Shown: positions 19,568-28,611 of the stretch, one piece after another
Position numbering within the stretch: position 1 is the stretch's first letter
Layout of the letters: each line of letters opens with the position of its first letter
Origin: Paracidovorax wautersii
GTDB lineage: Bacteria; Pseudomonadota; Gammaproteobacteria; Burkholderiales; Burkholderiaceae_C
DNA: 64,000 nt
Direction of reading: 5' to 3'
Assembly (NCBI RefSeq): GCF_900113035.1
Contig: NZ_FONX01000002.1
Coordinates: 310,001-374,000 of the forward strand
Notes under the pieces: model-generated
Told to the model about the DNA's origin: nothing
The model's input: the letters and a program-made list of their open reading frames with translations, nothing else
The model's database searches: none
Made by a program: the position numbers and the translations under genes

Positions 19568-21685
19568 ATGGAGACAACAAGCACCGCCCTCGCAACCCCG
19601 GCGGCCGGCACGCAGATGCCCGGACCGCCGCCCTTCATCCCCCAGATCCGCCTCTACCAGGACTGGCTGCGCCGCGAGCGCGGTCTGGCCTTCGACGGCT
19701 ACGACGCGCTCTGGCGCTGGTCCATCACCGACCTGGACGCCTTCTGGCAGAGCGTGTGGGACTATTTCGAGGTCGAGTCGCCCACGCCGCACAGCGCGGT
19801 GCTGGCGCGCAATGCCATGCCGGGGGCCGAATGGTTTCCCGGCGCGCAGGTCAACTACGCGCGGCAGGCGCTGCGGCATGTGGAGGCCGCCCATGCCGCC
19901 GGCCAGCCGGCCATCATCAGCCGCAACGAAAAGGGCCTGCACCGCGAGCTGGGCTGGCCCGAGCTGCGCCGGCAGGTCGCCTCGCTGGCCCTGCACCTGC
20001 AGCGCCAGGGCGTGGGCCCGGGCGACCGGGTGGCCGCCTATTTGCCCAACATCCCCGAGGCCATGGTCGCGCTGCTGGCCACCGTGAGCCTGGGCGCCGT
20101 CTGGAGCGTGTGCGCGCCCGACATGGGCACGGCCGCCGTGCTGGACCGCTTCCGCCAGATCGAGCCGAAGGCGCTGATCGCGGTGGACGGCGTGACCTAC
20201 GGCGGGCGCGACCTGGACCGCACCGGCGTGCTGGCCGAGCTGCGCGCGCAGCTGCCTTCTCTCAAGCACGTGGTGCTGGTGAACAACCTGGATGCTTCTA
20301 AAAAGATAGCGGACTGCACAGACTACGCAAGCGCCAGCGGCCAAAACGATGCCGAAGTCGCGGCCTTCGAGCCGCGCTGGGTGCCGTTCGACCATCCGCT
20401 CTGGATCGTCTATTCCAGCGGCACCACCGGCCTGCCCAAGCCCATCGTCCATGGCCACGGCGGCATGCTGCTGGTGGCGCTGCAGCTGAAAAGCCTGCAC
20501 AACGACATCGGCTGCAGCTACGCGCCCAACTCCTTCGGCGAGCGCTACCACTGGTACAGCTCCACCGGCTGGGTGATGTGGAACGCCCAGGCCAGCGGGC
20601 TGCTCTCGGGCACCACCTGCGTGATCTACGACGGCAACCCGGGCGGCACCCGGGAGCGGCCCGACTGGGGCACGCTCTGGCGCTTCGCGGCCGAGACCGG
20701 CGTGAGCTTCTTCGGCGCGGGCGCCGCCTTCTACGCCAACTGCATGAAGGCCGGCGTCGATCTGGCCGCCTGCGGCGACCTCTCCCGCATCCGCGCGCTC
20801 GGCACCACCGGCTCGCCGCTCTCGCCCGAGGTGCAGGAGTGGGGGACGCAGCAGTTCCAGCGCCTGGGCACCGCTGATATCTGGTGGGACAACATCTCGG
20901 GCGGCACCGACTTCTGCGGCGCCTTCATCGGCGGCCACCGCGAACTCCCCCAGGTGCCCGGCGAGATGCAGTGCCGCATGCTCGGCGCCGCCGTCGAATC
21001 CTGGGACGCCCAGGGCCAGCCGGTGGTGGACGCGGTGGGCGAGCTGGTCTGCACCCAGCCCATCCCGTCCATGCCGCTCTATCTCTGGGGCGATGCGGAC
21101 GGCAAGCGCTACCTGGCCAGCTACTTCGACATGTACCCGCCCGGCCACGGCCGCCGCCCGGGCGGTGGCGACGGGCCCGCCGCCATGGGCCCGGTCTGGC
21201 GGCACGGCGACTGGATCAAGGTCACGCCCACCGGCAGCTGCATCATCTACGGCCGCAGCGACGCCACCATCAACCGCCACGGCCTGCGCATGGGCACCAG
21301 CGAGATCTACAGCGCGGTCGAGGGGCTGCCCGAGGTGCTCGACAGCCTGGTGGTCGATCTGGAATACCTGGGCCGGCCCAGCTACATGCCGCTCTTCGTG
21401 GCGCTGCGGCCCGGGGCGGAGCTGGACGAGGCCCTGCGCCAGCGCATCGCCGGGGCGATCCGCGCGGCGCTCTCGCCGCGCTTCGTGCCCGACGACATCC
21501 TGGCCGTGCCCGAGGTGCCCCGCACCCTGACCGGCAAGAAGCAGGAGCTGCCCGTCAAGAAGCTGCTGCTGGGCCAGCCGGCGGAGAAGGTGGTCAACCG
21601 CGATGCCATGGCCAACCCGGGCAGCCTGGACTGGTTCGTGGCCTTCGCGGCAGCGCGCGCCGGCACGGGGGCTTCGGCCGGCTGA
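19568..21685 (+). CDS. Acetoacetate--CoA ligase
   Basis: Activates acetoacetate to acetoacetyl-CoA with ATP, linking ketone bodies and poly-hydroxybutyrate turnover to central carbon. 705 residues. An N-terminal acetyl-CoA-synthetase-type domain is followed by the AMP-binding core: P-loop IVYSSGTTGLPKPIVHGH at about residues 279-296, the adenylation motif DIWWDNISGGTDFCGAF, and the C-terminal catalytic Lys in TLTGKK. Residues about 243-260 (LDASKKIADCTDYASASG) are encoded by a copy of the dispersed ATAGC repeat, so the gene is slightly longer than expected in the loop before the P-loop. No strong Shine-Dalgarno is seen at this ATG; residue 17 is an alternative start. Confidence 0.9.
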   Translation: METTSTALATPAAGTQMPGPPPFIPQIRLYQDWLRRERGLAFDGYDALWRWSITDLDAFWQSVWDYFEVESPTPHSAVLARNAMPGAEWFPGAQVNYARQALRHVEAAHAAGQPAIISRNEKGLHRELGWPELRRQVASLALHLQRQGVGPGDRVAAYLPNIPEAMVALLATVSLGAVWSVCAPDMGTAAVLDRFRQIEPKALIAVDGVTYGGRDLDRTGVLAELRAQLPSLKHVVLVNNLDASKKIADCTDYASASGQNDAEVAAFEPRWVPFDHPLWIVYSSGTTGLPKPIVHGHGGMLLVALQLKSLHNDIGCSYAPNSFGERYHWYSSTGWVMWNAQASGLLSGTTCVIYDGNPGGTRERPDWGTLWRFAAETGVSFFGAGAAFYANCMKAGVDLAACGDLSRIRALGTTGSPLSPEVQEWGTQQFQRLGTADIWWDNISGGTDFCGAFIGGHRELPQVPGEMQCRMLGAAVESWDAQGQPVVDAVGELVCTQPIPSMPLYLWGDADGKRYLASYFDMYPPGHGRRPGGGDGPAAMGPVWRHGDWIKVTPTGSCIIYGRSDATINRHGLRMGTSEIYSAVEGLPEVLDSLVVDLEYLGRPSYMPLFVALRPGAELDEALRQRIAGAIRAALSPRFVPDDILAVPEVPRTLTGKKQELPVKKLLLGQPAEKVVNRDAMANPGSLDWFVAFAAARAGTGASAG
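20293..20347 (+). repeat. Dispersed ATAGC repeat inserted in frame in the CoA ligase gene
   Basis: The copy reads GCTTCTaaaaagATAGC followed by a GC-rich tail ending AAGCGCCAGCGGCCAAAA. It keeps the reading frame and encodes about 18 residues. This is the only copy in the window inside a gene. Confidence 0.75.
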
Positions 21686-21763
21686 GGCCTTGGGCGGGCA
21701 CTCGCGGGAGACGCGCGCACGGGCCGAAGCGCCGAACTATGATCGCGCTCCCCGCCTCGCTCC

Positions 21764-24700
21764 ATGCAAAAACCGCCTTTTCCCGCCGCTGACGAGCCCG
21801 GCACCGTGGCCGTCCCCGACTTCGCCCGCCCCGGGCGGTCCTTTGCCGGCTATACGGTGGAAACCAGCCTGTACGAGGGCGACCGTTCCGTCGTGCTGCG
21901 CTGCCGGGGCCCCGGCGGGGTGCCGTCGGTGGTCAAGCTGCTGCGCTGCGCGCGGCTGGGGCCGGGCGAGGTCGCCCGGTTCCGGCTGGAGTACGAGCTC
22001 TCGCGCCGGGTGCCGCACGAGCGGGTAGTCAGCGCCACCGCGCTCGGCAGCCACGACGGCGTGCTGTTCATCGCCATGCCCGACGACGGCGCCATTTCCC
22101 TGCGCGAATGGCTGCGCTCCGGCGGGCCGCTCGATCCGGCCCAGGCGATCGACGTCGCCCTGGCGGTGGTGGACGCGCTGGACGCCATCCACGAACGCAA
22201 CATCGTCCACAAGGACGTGGCCCCCGGCAACATCATCGTGCGCCCGGGCAGCGACCTCATCAAGCTGATCGACTTCGGCATCGCGGCCAGCGTCTCGGTG
22301 GAGCGCACCCAGGCGGTGAGCCTGCGCGACCTCGAAGGCACCCTGGCCTCCATGGCGCCCGAGCAGACCGGCCGCATGAACCGCGACGTGGACTACCGCG
22401 CCGACTTCTACGCCCTGGGCGCCACGCTCTACGAACTGCTGGCGGGCACGCCCCCCTTCGGCGCGCTGGACGACCCCCTGCGCGCCCTGCACGCCCACCT
22501 GGCGCTGCTGCCGCCGCCCCTGCAGGCCGCCTGCCCGCAGGCGCCCGCGGCGCTCTGCGCGCTGGTCGAGCGCCTGCTGGCCAAGGAGCCCGAGGCGCGC
22601 TACCAGAGCCACCACGTGCTGCGGCGCGACCTGCAGCGCATCCGCGCCCGGCTGGGCGACGCGGACCCGCTGCAGCCGCTGGTGCTGGCCGAGGGCGATC
22701 TTTCCGAGCGCTTCCAGGTCGCCACCCGGCTCTACGGGCGCGCCGCCGAAGTGCAGCAGCTGCTGCAGTCTTGCGAAGAGGCCGCCGGCGGCGCCGCGCG
22801 CGTGCTGGTGCTGGCCGGCGCCCCCGGCGTGGGCAAGACCGCGCTGGTGCAGGAAGTGCAGCGCAGCCTGCTGGCGCGCCAGGGCCACATGGCCAGCGGC
22901 AAGTTCAACCAGTTCGGCCAGCCCGCGCCCTGTGCGGCCTTCGTGCAGGCGCTGGCGCAGCGCATCCGCCAGGTGCTGGCGCTGCCACCGGCCGAACGCC
23001 AGGTCTGGGCCGAGCGGCTGCGGGCGCTCCTGGGCGTGAACGCGGCGCTGGCGCAGGCGGCGCTGCCCGAACTCGTCGCCCTGCTGGGGCCGGCCGCGCC
23101 CGACGGCCACGCGCTGGGCCCCGCCGAGGCCGAGAACCGCTTCATCCGCACCATGCAGCTGTGCCTGGCGGGGCTGTGCAGCGCCCAGGCGCCGCTGCTG
23201 GTGTTCGTGGACGACCTGCAGTGGAGCGACCGCCTCTCGCGCCGGCTGCTGCGCGAGATGGTGCTCGACGAAGGCCTCCAGCACCTGCTGGTGATCGGCG
23301 CCTACCGCGAGGACGAGGTGGCCGAGGGCCACCCGCTGCTGCAGGACCTGGCCATGCTGGTGGACACCGGCCATGGCCGCTACCGCGCGCTGCGGCTGGA
23401 GCCATTGCTCCCGCAGGACGTGGTGCAGTGGCTGGCCGACACGCTGCACCGGCCCACGTCCGAGCTGCAGGCGCTGGCCCGGCTGTGCCACGCCAAGACC
23501 GGCGGCAACCCCTTCTTCCTCGGCCGCTTCCTGCAGGACCTGCACCAGCACGGCCTCATCTGGCTGGACCGGGCCGAGCCGCGCTGGCGCTGGGATGCGG
23601 ACCGCATCCGCCAGGAACGCGTGGCCGACAACGTGGTGGCGCTGATGCTGGAGCAGCTGCGCCGCCTGCCGCCCGAGACCTGCAACGTGCTCACCACCGC
23701 CGCCTGCCTGGGCAGCCGCTTCGACGCCCACCTGCTGGGCGTTGCCTGCGCGCGCCCCACGGCCAGCGTGGTGCGCGCCCTGCACCCGGCGCTGGAAGCC
23801 GGCCTGGTCGTGCCGCGCGATGCCCGCTACAAGTGGCTGCCGGTGCTGGACGCGCACGAGGGCCAGGGCGTGCAGGCCGAATTCGCCTTCGCCCACGACC
23901 GCGTGCAGGAGGCTGCCTATCTGCTCTCCAGCGCCGAGGCGCGCCCCGCGCTGCACCTGCACATCGGCCGCCTGCTGTGCGCCGCACGGCCGGGCGAGCT
24001 GCCGGACTTCGCCGTCATCAACCATCTCAACCAGGGCCAGGCGCTGGTGGCCGATGCGGCCGAGCGCGCCCAGCTGGCGGGCTACAACGCCCATGCCAGC
24101 CGGCAGGCCTGCGCCTCCGCCTCGTTCGATCTGGCGGCGCACTACGCCGCGCAGGCCGTCGCCCTGTACGGCGCGCAGGGCTGGGCGGCGGACGCCGCGG
24201 GCCTGCTGGACCTGCACGTGCATGCCGCGCGCATGGCCGCTCTTTCGGGCGACACGGCCGGCATGGACGCGCTGATCGACGCCGCGCTGCCGCACGCCGC
24301 CTCCGCCATGGACCGCGCCCGCCTGCTGGACGTGCGCATCGAATCCTTCTACGCCCTGGGCCGGCTCGACGACACGCTGGAGCTGGGCCTGTCCGTGCTG
24401 CGCCTGCTGGGGGCGGCCCCGCCCGAGGCCGCATCGCCCGCCGACACGGTGCAGCTGGTGACCGAGGTGCGCGCCGAGATCGAGGCCCTGGGCTTCGACG
24501 CCCTGGCCGCCCGCCCGGTGATGACCGACGCGCTCTGCCTGCAGCAGCTGGCCGTGGTCGCCAAGATGACCGCCGCCGCCTACATCGCCCGGCCCGCGCT
24601 GCTGCCGCTGCTGACCGTGCTGCAGGTGCGCTGGATGGTGGCCTACGGCCACGCGCCGGTGGCCCTGTCGGCCTATTCGGTCATGGGCCTGATGGTGGCC

Positions 24701-27247
24701 GAATTCCTGCAGGACCACATCTTCGGCTACCGGCTCGGCCGCCTGTCGATGGACCTGGTGGAGCGCCACGGCTGGCGCCACGTCCACGCCCATGCCGGCT
24801 TCTCGTTCAACGCCTTCCTGCGGCACTGGATCGAAGGCATCGCCAGCGGCCTGCCGGGCCTCATGGCCGTGCACCGCAACGGGCTGGAAACCGGCAACCT
24901 GCGCCACGCGGGCCTGGGCCTCTATGTGCATGGCTACCACGCGCTGCTGGCCGGCATGCCGCTGGCCGAGCTGCAGGCCCAGCTCGAAGCCGACGCCGCC
25001 ACGCTGCGCCGCATCCGCCAGCCCGTGGCGCACGACTACCTGAGCGCCCTGCTGGCCGTGGTGCGCGCGCTGCGCCGCCCGGCGTTCGAGCCCGAGCCGC
25101 TGGAGCAGCCCGCCGCGGGCTTCTCGGCGCGCGCGCTGCTGCAGACCTATTCCGCGCGGGCCGACCAGACCGGCGCCATGTTCCTGCACGCCTGGCAGTG
25201 CATGCTGCACGCGCTGGCCGGCCGCGCCGACGAGGCCGTGGCCGAGGGCGATGCCGCGCAGGCCCTGTTTTCGGCCGGGCGCGGCATGGCCATGGTGCCG
25301 TTCTGCGTGTTCTTCTCGGCCCTGTCTGCGCCGCAGAGCCGCCGCGGCGATGCCGCCGCGCGCTGCAAGGCGGCGCTGCACCGGCTGGAGCTGTGGGCGC
25401 ATACCTGCTCCGACGTGCGTCCGCTGGCGCACCTGCTGCGCGCGCGCATGGCGGTCGCCGGCATCGGGCTGCCCGGCCCGCCGATCGATGCCGAGGCCGA
25501 GATCGCCGCCGCCCGGCAGGCCGCCGAGGCGCTGGACAACCTCTTCATCCAGGGCCTGGTGCACTGGGCGAGCCCGCTGTGCCGGCCGGCCGATGCGGCG
25601 GTATCGGCACCGGCGCTGGCCGAACGTGCCCAGACGCGGGCGCTCTTCCTGCGCTGGGGCGCGGCGTCGCTCGCGGGCGCTCCGGTGCCCGCGAGCCTGC
25701 CGCTGGCGCCTGGCGCCGCTGCCGTGCCCGCCGCTGCTGCAGTTGCTGCCGCCGCCACCCTGCCGGCCACGCCGGGCCACAGCCTCGACCTGGCCACGCT
25801 CATGAAGGCCGCCCAGGCGGTGACGGCCGAGATCGCGCTCGATGCGCTGCTGGCGCGCCTGCTGCAGGTGCTGCGCGAGAGCGCAGGCGCCGGCCGGGCC
25901 GCCGTGGTGCTGCGCGACGGCGCGGGCGCCTGGTCGCTGCAGGCCGACAGCGCCGCTGACGCCGCCGTGAAGGCCGGCGCGGGCGACGCCAGCGTGCCGC
26001 TCGAAGAGGCCGGCGACCGGCTGCCGCTGGAGGTGCTGCGCACGGTGCTGAACCTGGGCAGCCCGGTGCTCATCCCCGACCTGGCCCAGGCGCACGTGTG
26101 GCGCCGGCTCACGTATTTCTCGAACCGCCCGGTGCGTTCGGCGCTCTGCATGCCGCTGGTGCGCCAGGGCAGCACCGTGGGCGCGCTCTATCTGGAAAAC
26201 GACGCCACGGCCGGCGTCTTCTCGCAGGCGCGCCTGCAGTTCCTCGAACTGCTCTCGGGCAACGTGGTCAACGCCATCGACAACGCCCGGCTCTACGCCC
26301 AGTGGCGGGGCCTGGCGCAGACGCTGGAGCAGCGCGTGGCCGAGCGCACGCGGGCGCTGGCCGAGAGCGAATCGCGGCTGCTGTCCATCCTGAACCACGC
26401 GCCGCTGCCCATGACGGTGACGCGCATCGCCGACAACGCCTTCGTCTATGCCAACGACCGCGCCCAGCTGCTGTCGGGCATGTCGCAGTCCGAGCTGCTG
26501 GGCCGCTCCCCGCGCAGCATCTACCGCAACCCGGCCGACCGCGACCGGCTCTTCGCCCTGTTCCAGCGCGACGGCAGGGTGAACGACTACGAGGTCCGCC
26601 TGGTGGCCGCAGGCGGGCGCGACATCTGGGCGCTGATCTCCATCGTGCCCATCGCCTACGACGGCGAGCCCTGCGCGCTGGCCACCGTGGTGGATATCAC
26701 CGGCCGCAAGGCCATGGAAGACGCGCTGCGCATCGCCGCCACCACCGACGCGCTGACCGGCACGGCCAGCCGCAGCCACTTCATGGCCCGGGCCGAGGCC
26801 GCGCTGGCCCAGGCGTGCAGCGCGCCGGCGGGCGGCCAGGAGTCGCGCCTGTCGATGCTGATGCTCGACGTGGACGACTTCAAGCAAGTGAACGACCTCC
26901 ACGGCCACGCCGCCGGCGACGCCGTGCTGCGCGCCGTGACCGATGCCTGCGCCCGCCGCATCCGCGCCTGCGACCTGCTGGGCCGGCTGGGCGGCGAGGA
27001 GTTCGGCGTGCTGCTGCCCGCCACCGGCTTCCATGACGCGCTGGCCCTGGCCGAGCAGCTGCGCGCGCGCATCGCCGCCATCGAGGCCGCGCTGCCCGGC
27101 GGCGGCGCGGTGCGCGTCACGGCCAGCCTGGGCGTGAGCGCGCTGCAGCCCGGCGACACGCTCGACAGCCTGCTGGCCCGCGCCGACGCCGGGCTCTACC
27201 AGGCCAAGCGCGAAGGCCGCAACCGGGTGGGCTGCCTCCCCGGCTGA
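21764..27247 (+). CDS. Giant signalling protein: Ser/Thr kinase, AAA ATPase, GAF, PAS and GGDEF
   Basis: 1827-residue cytoplasmic protein. Residues about 20-280 are a protein kinase domain with IVHKDVAPGN in place of the HRD loop, IDFGIA at about 167 and LEGTLASMAPEQTGRMNR. Residues about 320-600 are an ATPase with Walker A GAPGVGKTAL near 351 and Walker B LLVFVDDLQWSD near 481. About 600-1330 is a long helical, TPR-like region. A GAF domain spans about 1340-1510, a coiled coil follows near 1515-1535, PAS about 1540-1650, and a GGDEF domain ends the chain with RLGGEEF near 1743 and an RxxD inhibition site (RACD). The kinase-AAA-GAF part matches large sensor kinases that normally end in a histidine kinase; here the output is cyclic di-GMP synthesis. 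A -10-like TATGAT sits at 21738-21743. Confidence 0.88.
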   Translation: MQKPPFPAADEPGTVAVPDFARPGRSFAGYTVETSLYEGDRSVVLRCRGPGGVPSVVKLLRCARLGPGEVARFRLEYELSRRVPHERVVSATALGSHDGVLFIAMPDDGAISLREWLRSGGPLDPAQAIDVALAVVDALDAIHERNIVHKDVAPGNIIVRPGSDLIKLIDFGIAASVSVERTQAVSLRDLEGTLASMAPEQTGRMNRDVDYRADFYALGATLYELLAGTPPFGALDDPLRALHAHLALLPPPLQAACPQAPAALCALVERLLAKEPEARYQSHHVLRRDLQRIRARLGDADPLQPLVLAEGDLSERFQVATRLYGRAAEVQQLLQSCEEAAGGAARVLVLAGAPGVGKTALVQEVQRSLLARQGHMASGKFNQFGQPAPCAAFVQALAQRIRQVLALPPAERQVWAERLRALLGVNAALAQAALPELVALLGPAAPDGHALGPAEAENRFIRTMQLCLAGLCSAQAPLLVFVDDLQWSDRLSRRLLREMVLDEGLQHLLVIGAYREDEVAEGHPLLQDLAMLVDTGHGRYRALRLEPLLPQDVVQWLADTLHRPTSELQALARLCHAKTGGNPFFLGRFLQDLHQHGLIWLDRAEPRWRWDADRIRQERVADNVVALMLEQLRRLPPETCNVLTTAACLGSRFDAHLLGVACARPTASVVRALHPALEAGLVVPRDARYKWLPVLDAHEGQGVQAEFAFAHDRVQEAAYLLSSAEARPALHLHIGRLLCAARPGELPDFAVINHLNQGQALVADAAERAQLAGYNAHASRQACASASFDLAAHYAAQAVALYGAQGWAADAAGLLDLHVHAARMAALSGDTAGMDALIDAALPHAASAMDRARLLDVRIESFYALGRLDDTLELGLSVLRLLGAAPPEAASPADTVQLVTEVRAEIEALGFDALAARPVMTDALCLQQLAVVAKMTAAAYIARPALLPLLTVLQVRWMVAYGHAPVALSAYSVMGLMVAEFLQDHIFGYRLGRLSMDLVERHGWRHVHAHAGFSFNAFLRHWIEGIASGLPGLMAVHRNGLETGNLRHAGLGLYVHGYHALLAGMPLAELQAQLEADAATLRRIRQPVAHDYLSALLAVVRALRRPAFEPEPLEQPAAGFSARALLQTYSARADQTGAMFLHAWQCMLHALAGRADEAVAEGDAAQALFSAGRGMAMVPFCVFFSALSAPQSRRGDAAARCKAALHRLELWAHTCSDVRPLAHLLRARMAVAGIGLPGPPIDAEAEIAAARQAAEALDNLFIQGLVHWASPLCRPADAAVSAPALAERAQTRALFLRWGAASLAGAPVPASLPLAPGAAAVPAAAAVAAAATLPATPGHSLDLATLMKAAQAVTAEIALDALLARLLQVLRESAGAGRAAVVLRDGAGAWSLQADSAADAAVKAGAGDASVPLEEAGDRLPLEVLRTVLNLGSPVLIPDLAQAHVWRRLTYFSNRPVRSALCMPLVRQGSTVGALYLENDATAGVFSQARLQFLELLSGNVVNAIDNARLYAQWRGLAQTLEQRVAERTRALAESESRLLSILNHAPLPMTVTRIADNAFVYANDRAQLLSGMSQSELLGRSPRSIYRNPADRDRLFALFQRDGRVNDYEVRLVAAGGRDIWALISIVPIAYDGEPCALATVVDITGRKAMEDALRIAATTDALTGTASRSHFMARAEAALAQACSAPAGGQESRLSMLMLDVDDFKQVNDLHGHAAGDAVLRAVTDACARRIRACDLLGRLGGEEFGVLLPATGFHDALALAEQLRARIAAIEAALPGGGAVRVTASLGVSALQPGDTLDSLLARADAGLYQAKREGRNRVGCLPG

Positions 27248-27424
27248 GCCTGTGCCCGGGCGTTCGCCCGTAGGACTCGCCTGACGGGAGCTGCCATGGG
27301 CCCGTTCCATAATGGTCCGCTGGCGGGCCGCCTGGCCGTCGCCGCCCATCCGGCCGATCGCCTGCCTGCCCGCCCGCCTTTCTCTGTCTGTCTGTCTTCC
27401 TGCTTCCTCCGAGGACCCGTTTCC

Positions 27425-28048
27425 ATGAATGCACCCGCCCCCAAGCGCTTTTCGATGATCCGCGAGTTCCATCTCGCGGACTGGTTCACGCTGGGCAATG
27501 CCGTGTGCGGCGTGGGCGCGCTGTTCTCGTCCATGACCTACCTGGCCGCGGGCGAGGTGCGGCACATCCATTTCGCGGCCGCGCTGGTGCTGGCTGCGCT
27601 CATCTTCGACGTGCTCGACGGCCGCATCGCGCGCTGGCGGCAGAAATCCTCGGCCATGGGGCGCGAGCTGGATTCGTTGGCCGACGTGATCTCCTTCGGC
27701 GTGGCGCCGGCCATCATCGCCTACGCCTGCGGCATGCAGGGGCTGTACGACCGCATCGTGCTGGCCTACTTCGTGGCCTGCGGCGTCTCGCGCCTGGCGC
27801 GCTACAACGTCACGGCCGAAACGCTCTCCGAGGGCTCCGGCAAGGTCAAGTACTTCGAGGGCACGCCCATTCCCACCTCCATCGTGCTGGTGGGCCTCAT
27901 GTCGCTGGCCGCCGCCATGGGCGCGGTGGGCGAGCAGCTCTGGTTCGGCCGCGTGCTGCTGGGCGGCTTCACGCTGCACCCGCTGGTGCTGCTGTTCGCG
28001 CTGTCGGGCTCGCTGATGATCAGCCGCATCCGCATTCCCAAGCTCTGA
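27425..28048 (+). CDS. pssA: CDP-diacylglycerol--serine O-phosphatidyltransferase
   Basis: Integral inner-membrane enzyme that makes phosphatidylserine, precursor of phosphatidylethanolamine. 207 residues from the ATG at 27425, chosen because GAGGA lies 11 bp upstream; the frame remains open further upstream but that stretch is not protein-like. The CDP-alcohol phosphotransferase motif is complete: DVLDGRIAR, then GRELDSLADVISFG. About six membrane segments are visible. A -10-like CATAAT lies at 27308-27313. Transcription may end in the structured element that follows at 28074. Confidence 0.9.
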   Translation: MNAPAPKRFSMIREFHLADWFTLGNAVCGVGALFSSMTYLAAGEVRHIHFAAALVLAALIFDVLDGRIARWRQKSSAMGRELDSLADVISFGVAPAIIAYACGMQGLYDRIVLAYFVACGVSRLARYNVTAETLSEGSGKVKYFEGTPIPTSIVLVGLMSLAAAMGAVGEQLWFGRVLLGGFTLHPLVLLFALSGSLMISRIRIPKL

Positions 28049-28073
28049 GATCGCTGCGCCGCCCCCGGGGCTG

Positions 28074-28343
28074 AGAACGTGTTTACGATCTCCCAGGGGT
28101 CACGCAGCTACGTCGGCGGGATGGGATGCAAGGCGCGGTGCGCAGTGGATAGCACAGCTATCCACAAGCGCCGCAACGCCGCAGACCGCCCGCCGACGTA
28201 GCTGCCCTTCGGGTTGGAGCGAAATCGGGCGATTGGACGCCCCGGCTGCTTGCATGGGCATGAGCCCATGCGGCGCATCCGAAGCATCCACTCATCCCGA
28301 TTGCGCTCCAACGCGATCCCCTGCGAGATCGTAAACACGTTCT
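28074..28343. mobile_element. MITE-like element with perfect 19-bp terminal inverted repeats and four internal stems
   Basis: The ends are AGAACGTGTTTACGATCTC (28074-28092) and its exact complement at 28325-28343. A possible TGA target duplication flanks it (28072-28074 and 28343-28345, overlapping the outermost base). Inside are four stems: 28105-28120 with 28189-28204 (16 of 16), 28145-28153 with 28157-28165 (9 of 9, loop ACA), 28214-28229 with 28296-28311 (15 of 16), and 28252-28259 with 28264-28271 (8 of 8, loop ATGA). There is no credible transposase frame. It fills most of the 563-bp spacer between pssA and minC. Confidence 0.75.
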
Positions 28344-28351
28344 GAGGGGCT

Positions 28352-28410
28352 GGTGCTTCTCTTTCGATAGCTGCCTGCGCAGGCTGGAAAAGGGCTGAAA
28401 GCCATTTTGA
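28352..28410 (+). repeat. Dispersed ATAGC repeat next to the MITE-like element
   Basis: The core is GCTTCTctttcgATAGC with a tail GCGCAGGCTGG then GGGCTGAAAGCC. It starts 9 bp after the right end of the MITE-like element. From 28411 to 28611, upstream of minC, I see only a -10-like TACACT at 28506-28511. Confidence 0.7.
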
Positions 28411-28611
28411 CGGGTATTGGTGTGCCGGGTGCGCCGTACGCGCTCCGGTGTGGCCCGGCGAGGGCGTGACACGATCTGACGCAACTCTGCGCGGTCCGCC
28501 CACGGTACACTTGCCCGCTTTCCCGTGCGCGCGCGTGCCGTGCGCCGGGTCCGGGGTTCGCCCCTTCCTGTTCTTCGTTGCGCAGCGTTCCCTCCTCGCA
28601 CCTCCTGCTCC

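Noticed and set aside
21737-27979. A 2080-codon open frame on the minus strand
   Set aside because: It lies opposite the kinase-GGDEF gene and pssA, and its translation is rich in His, Gln, Arg and Gly without domains, the typical shadow of high-GC codon use.
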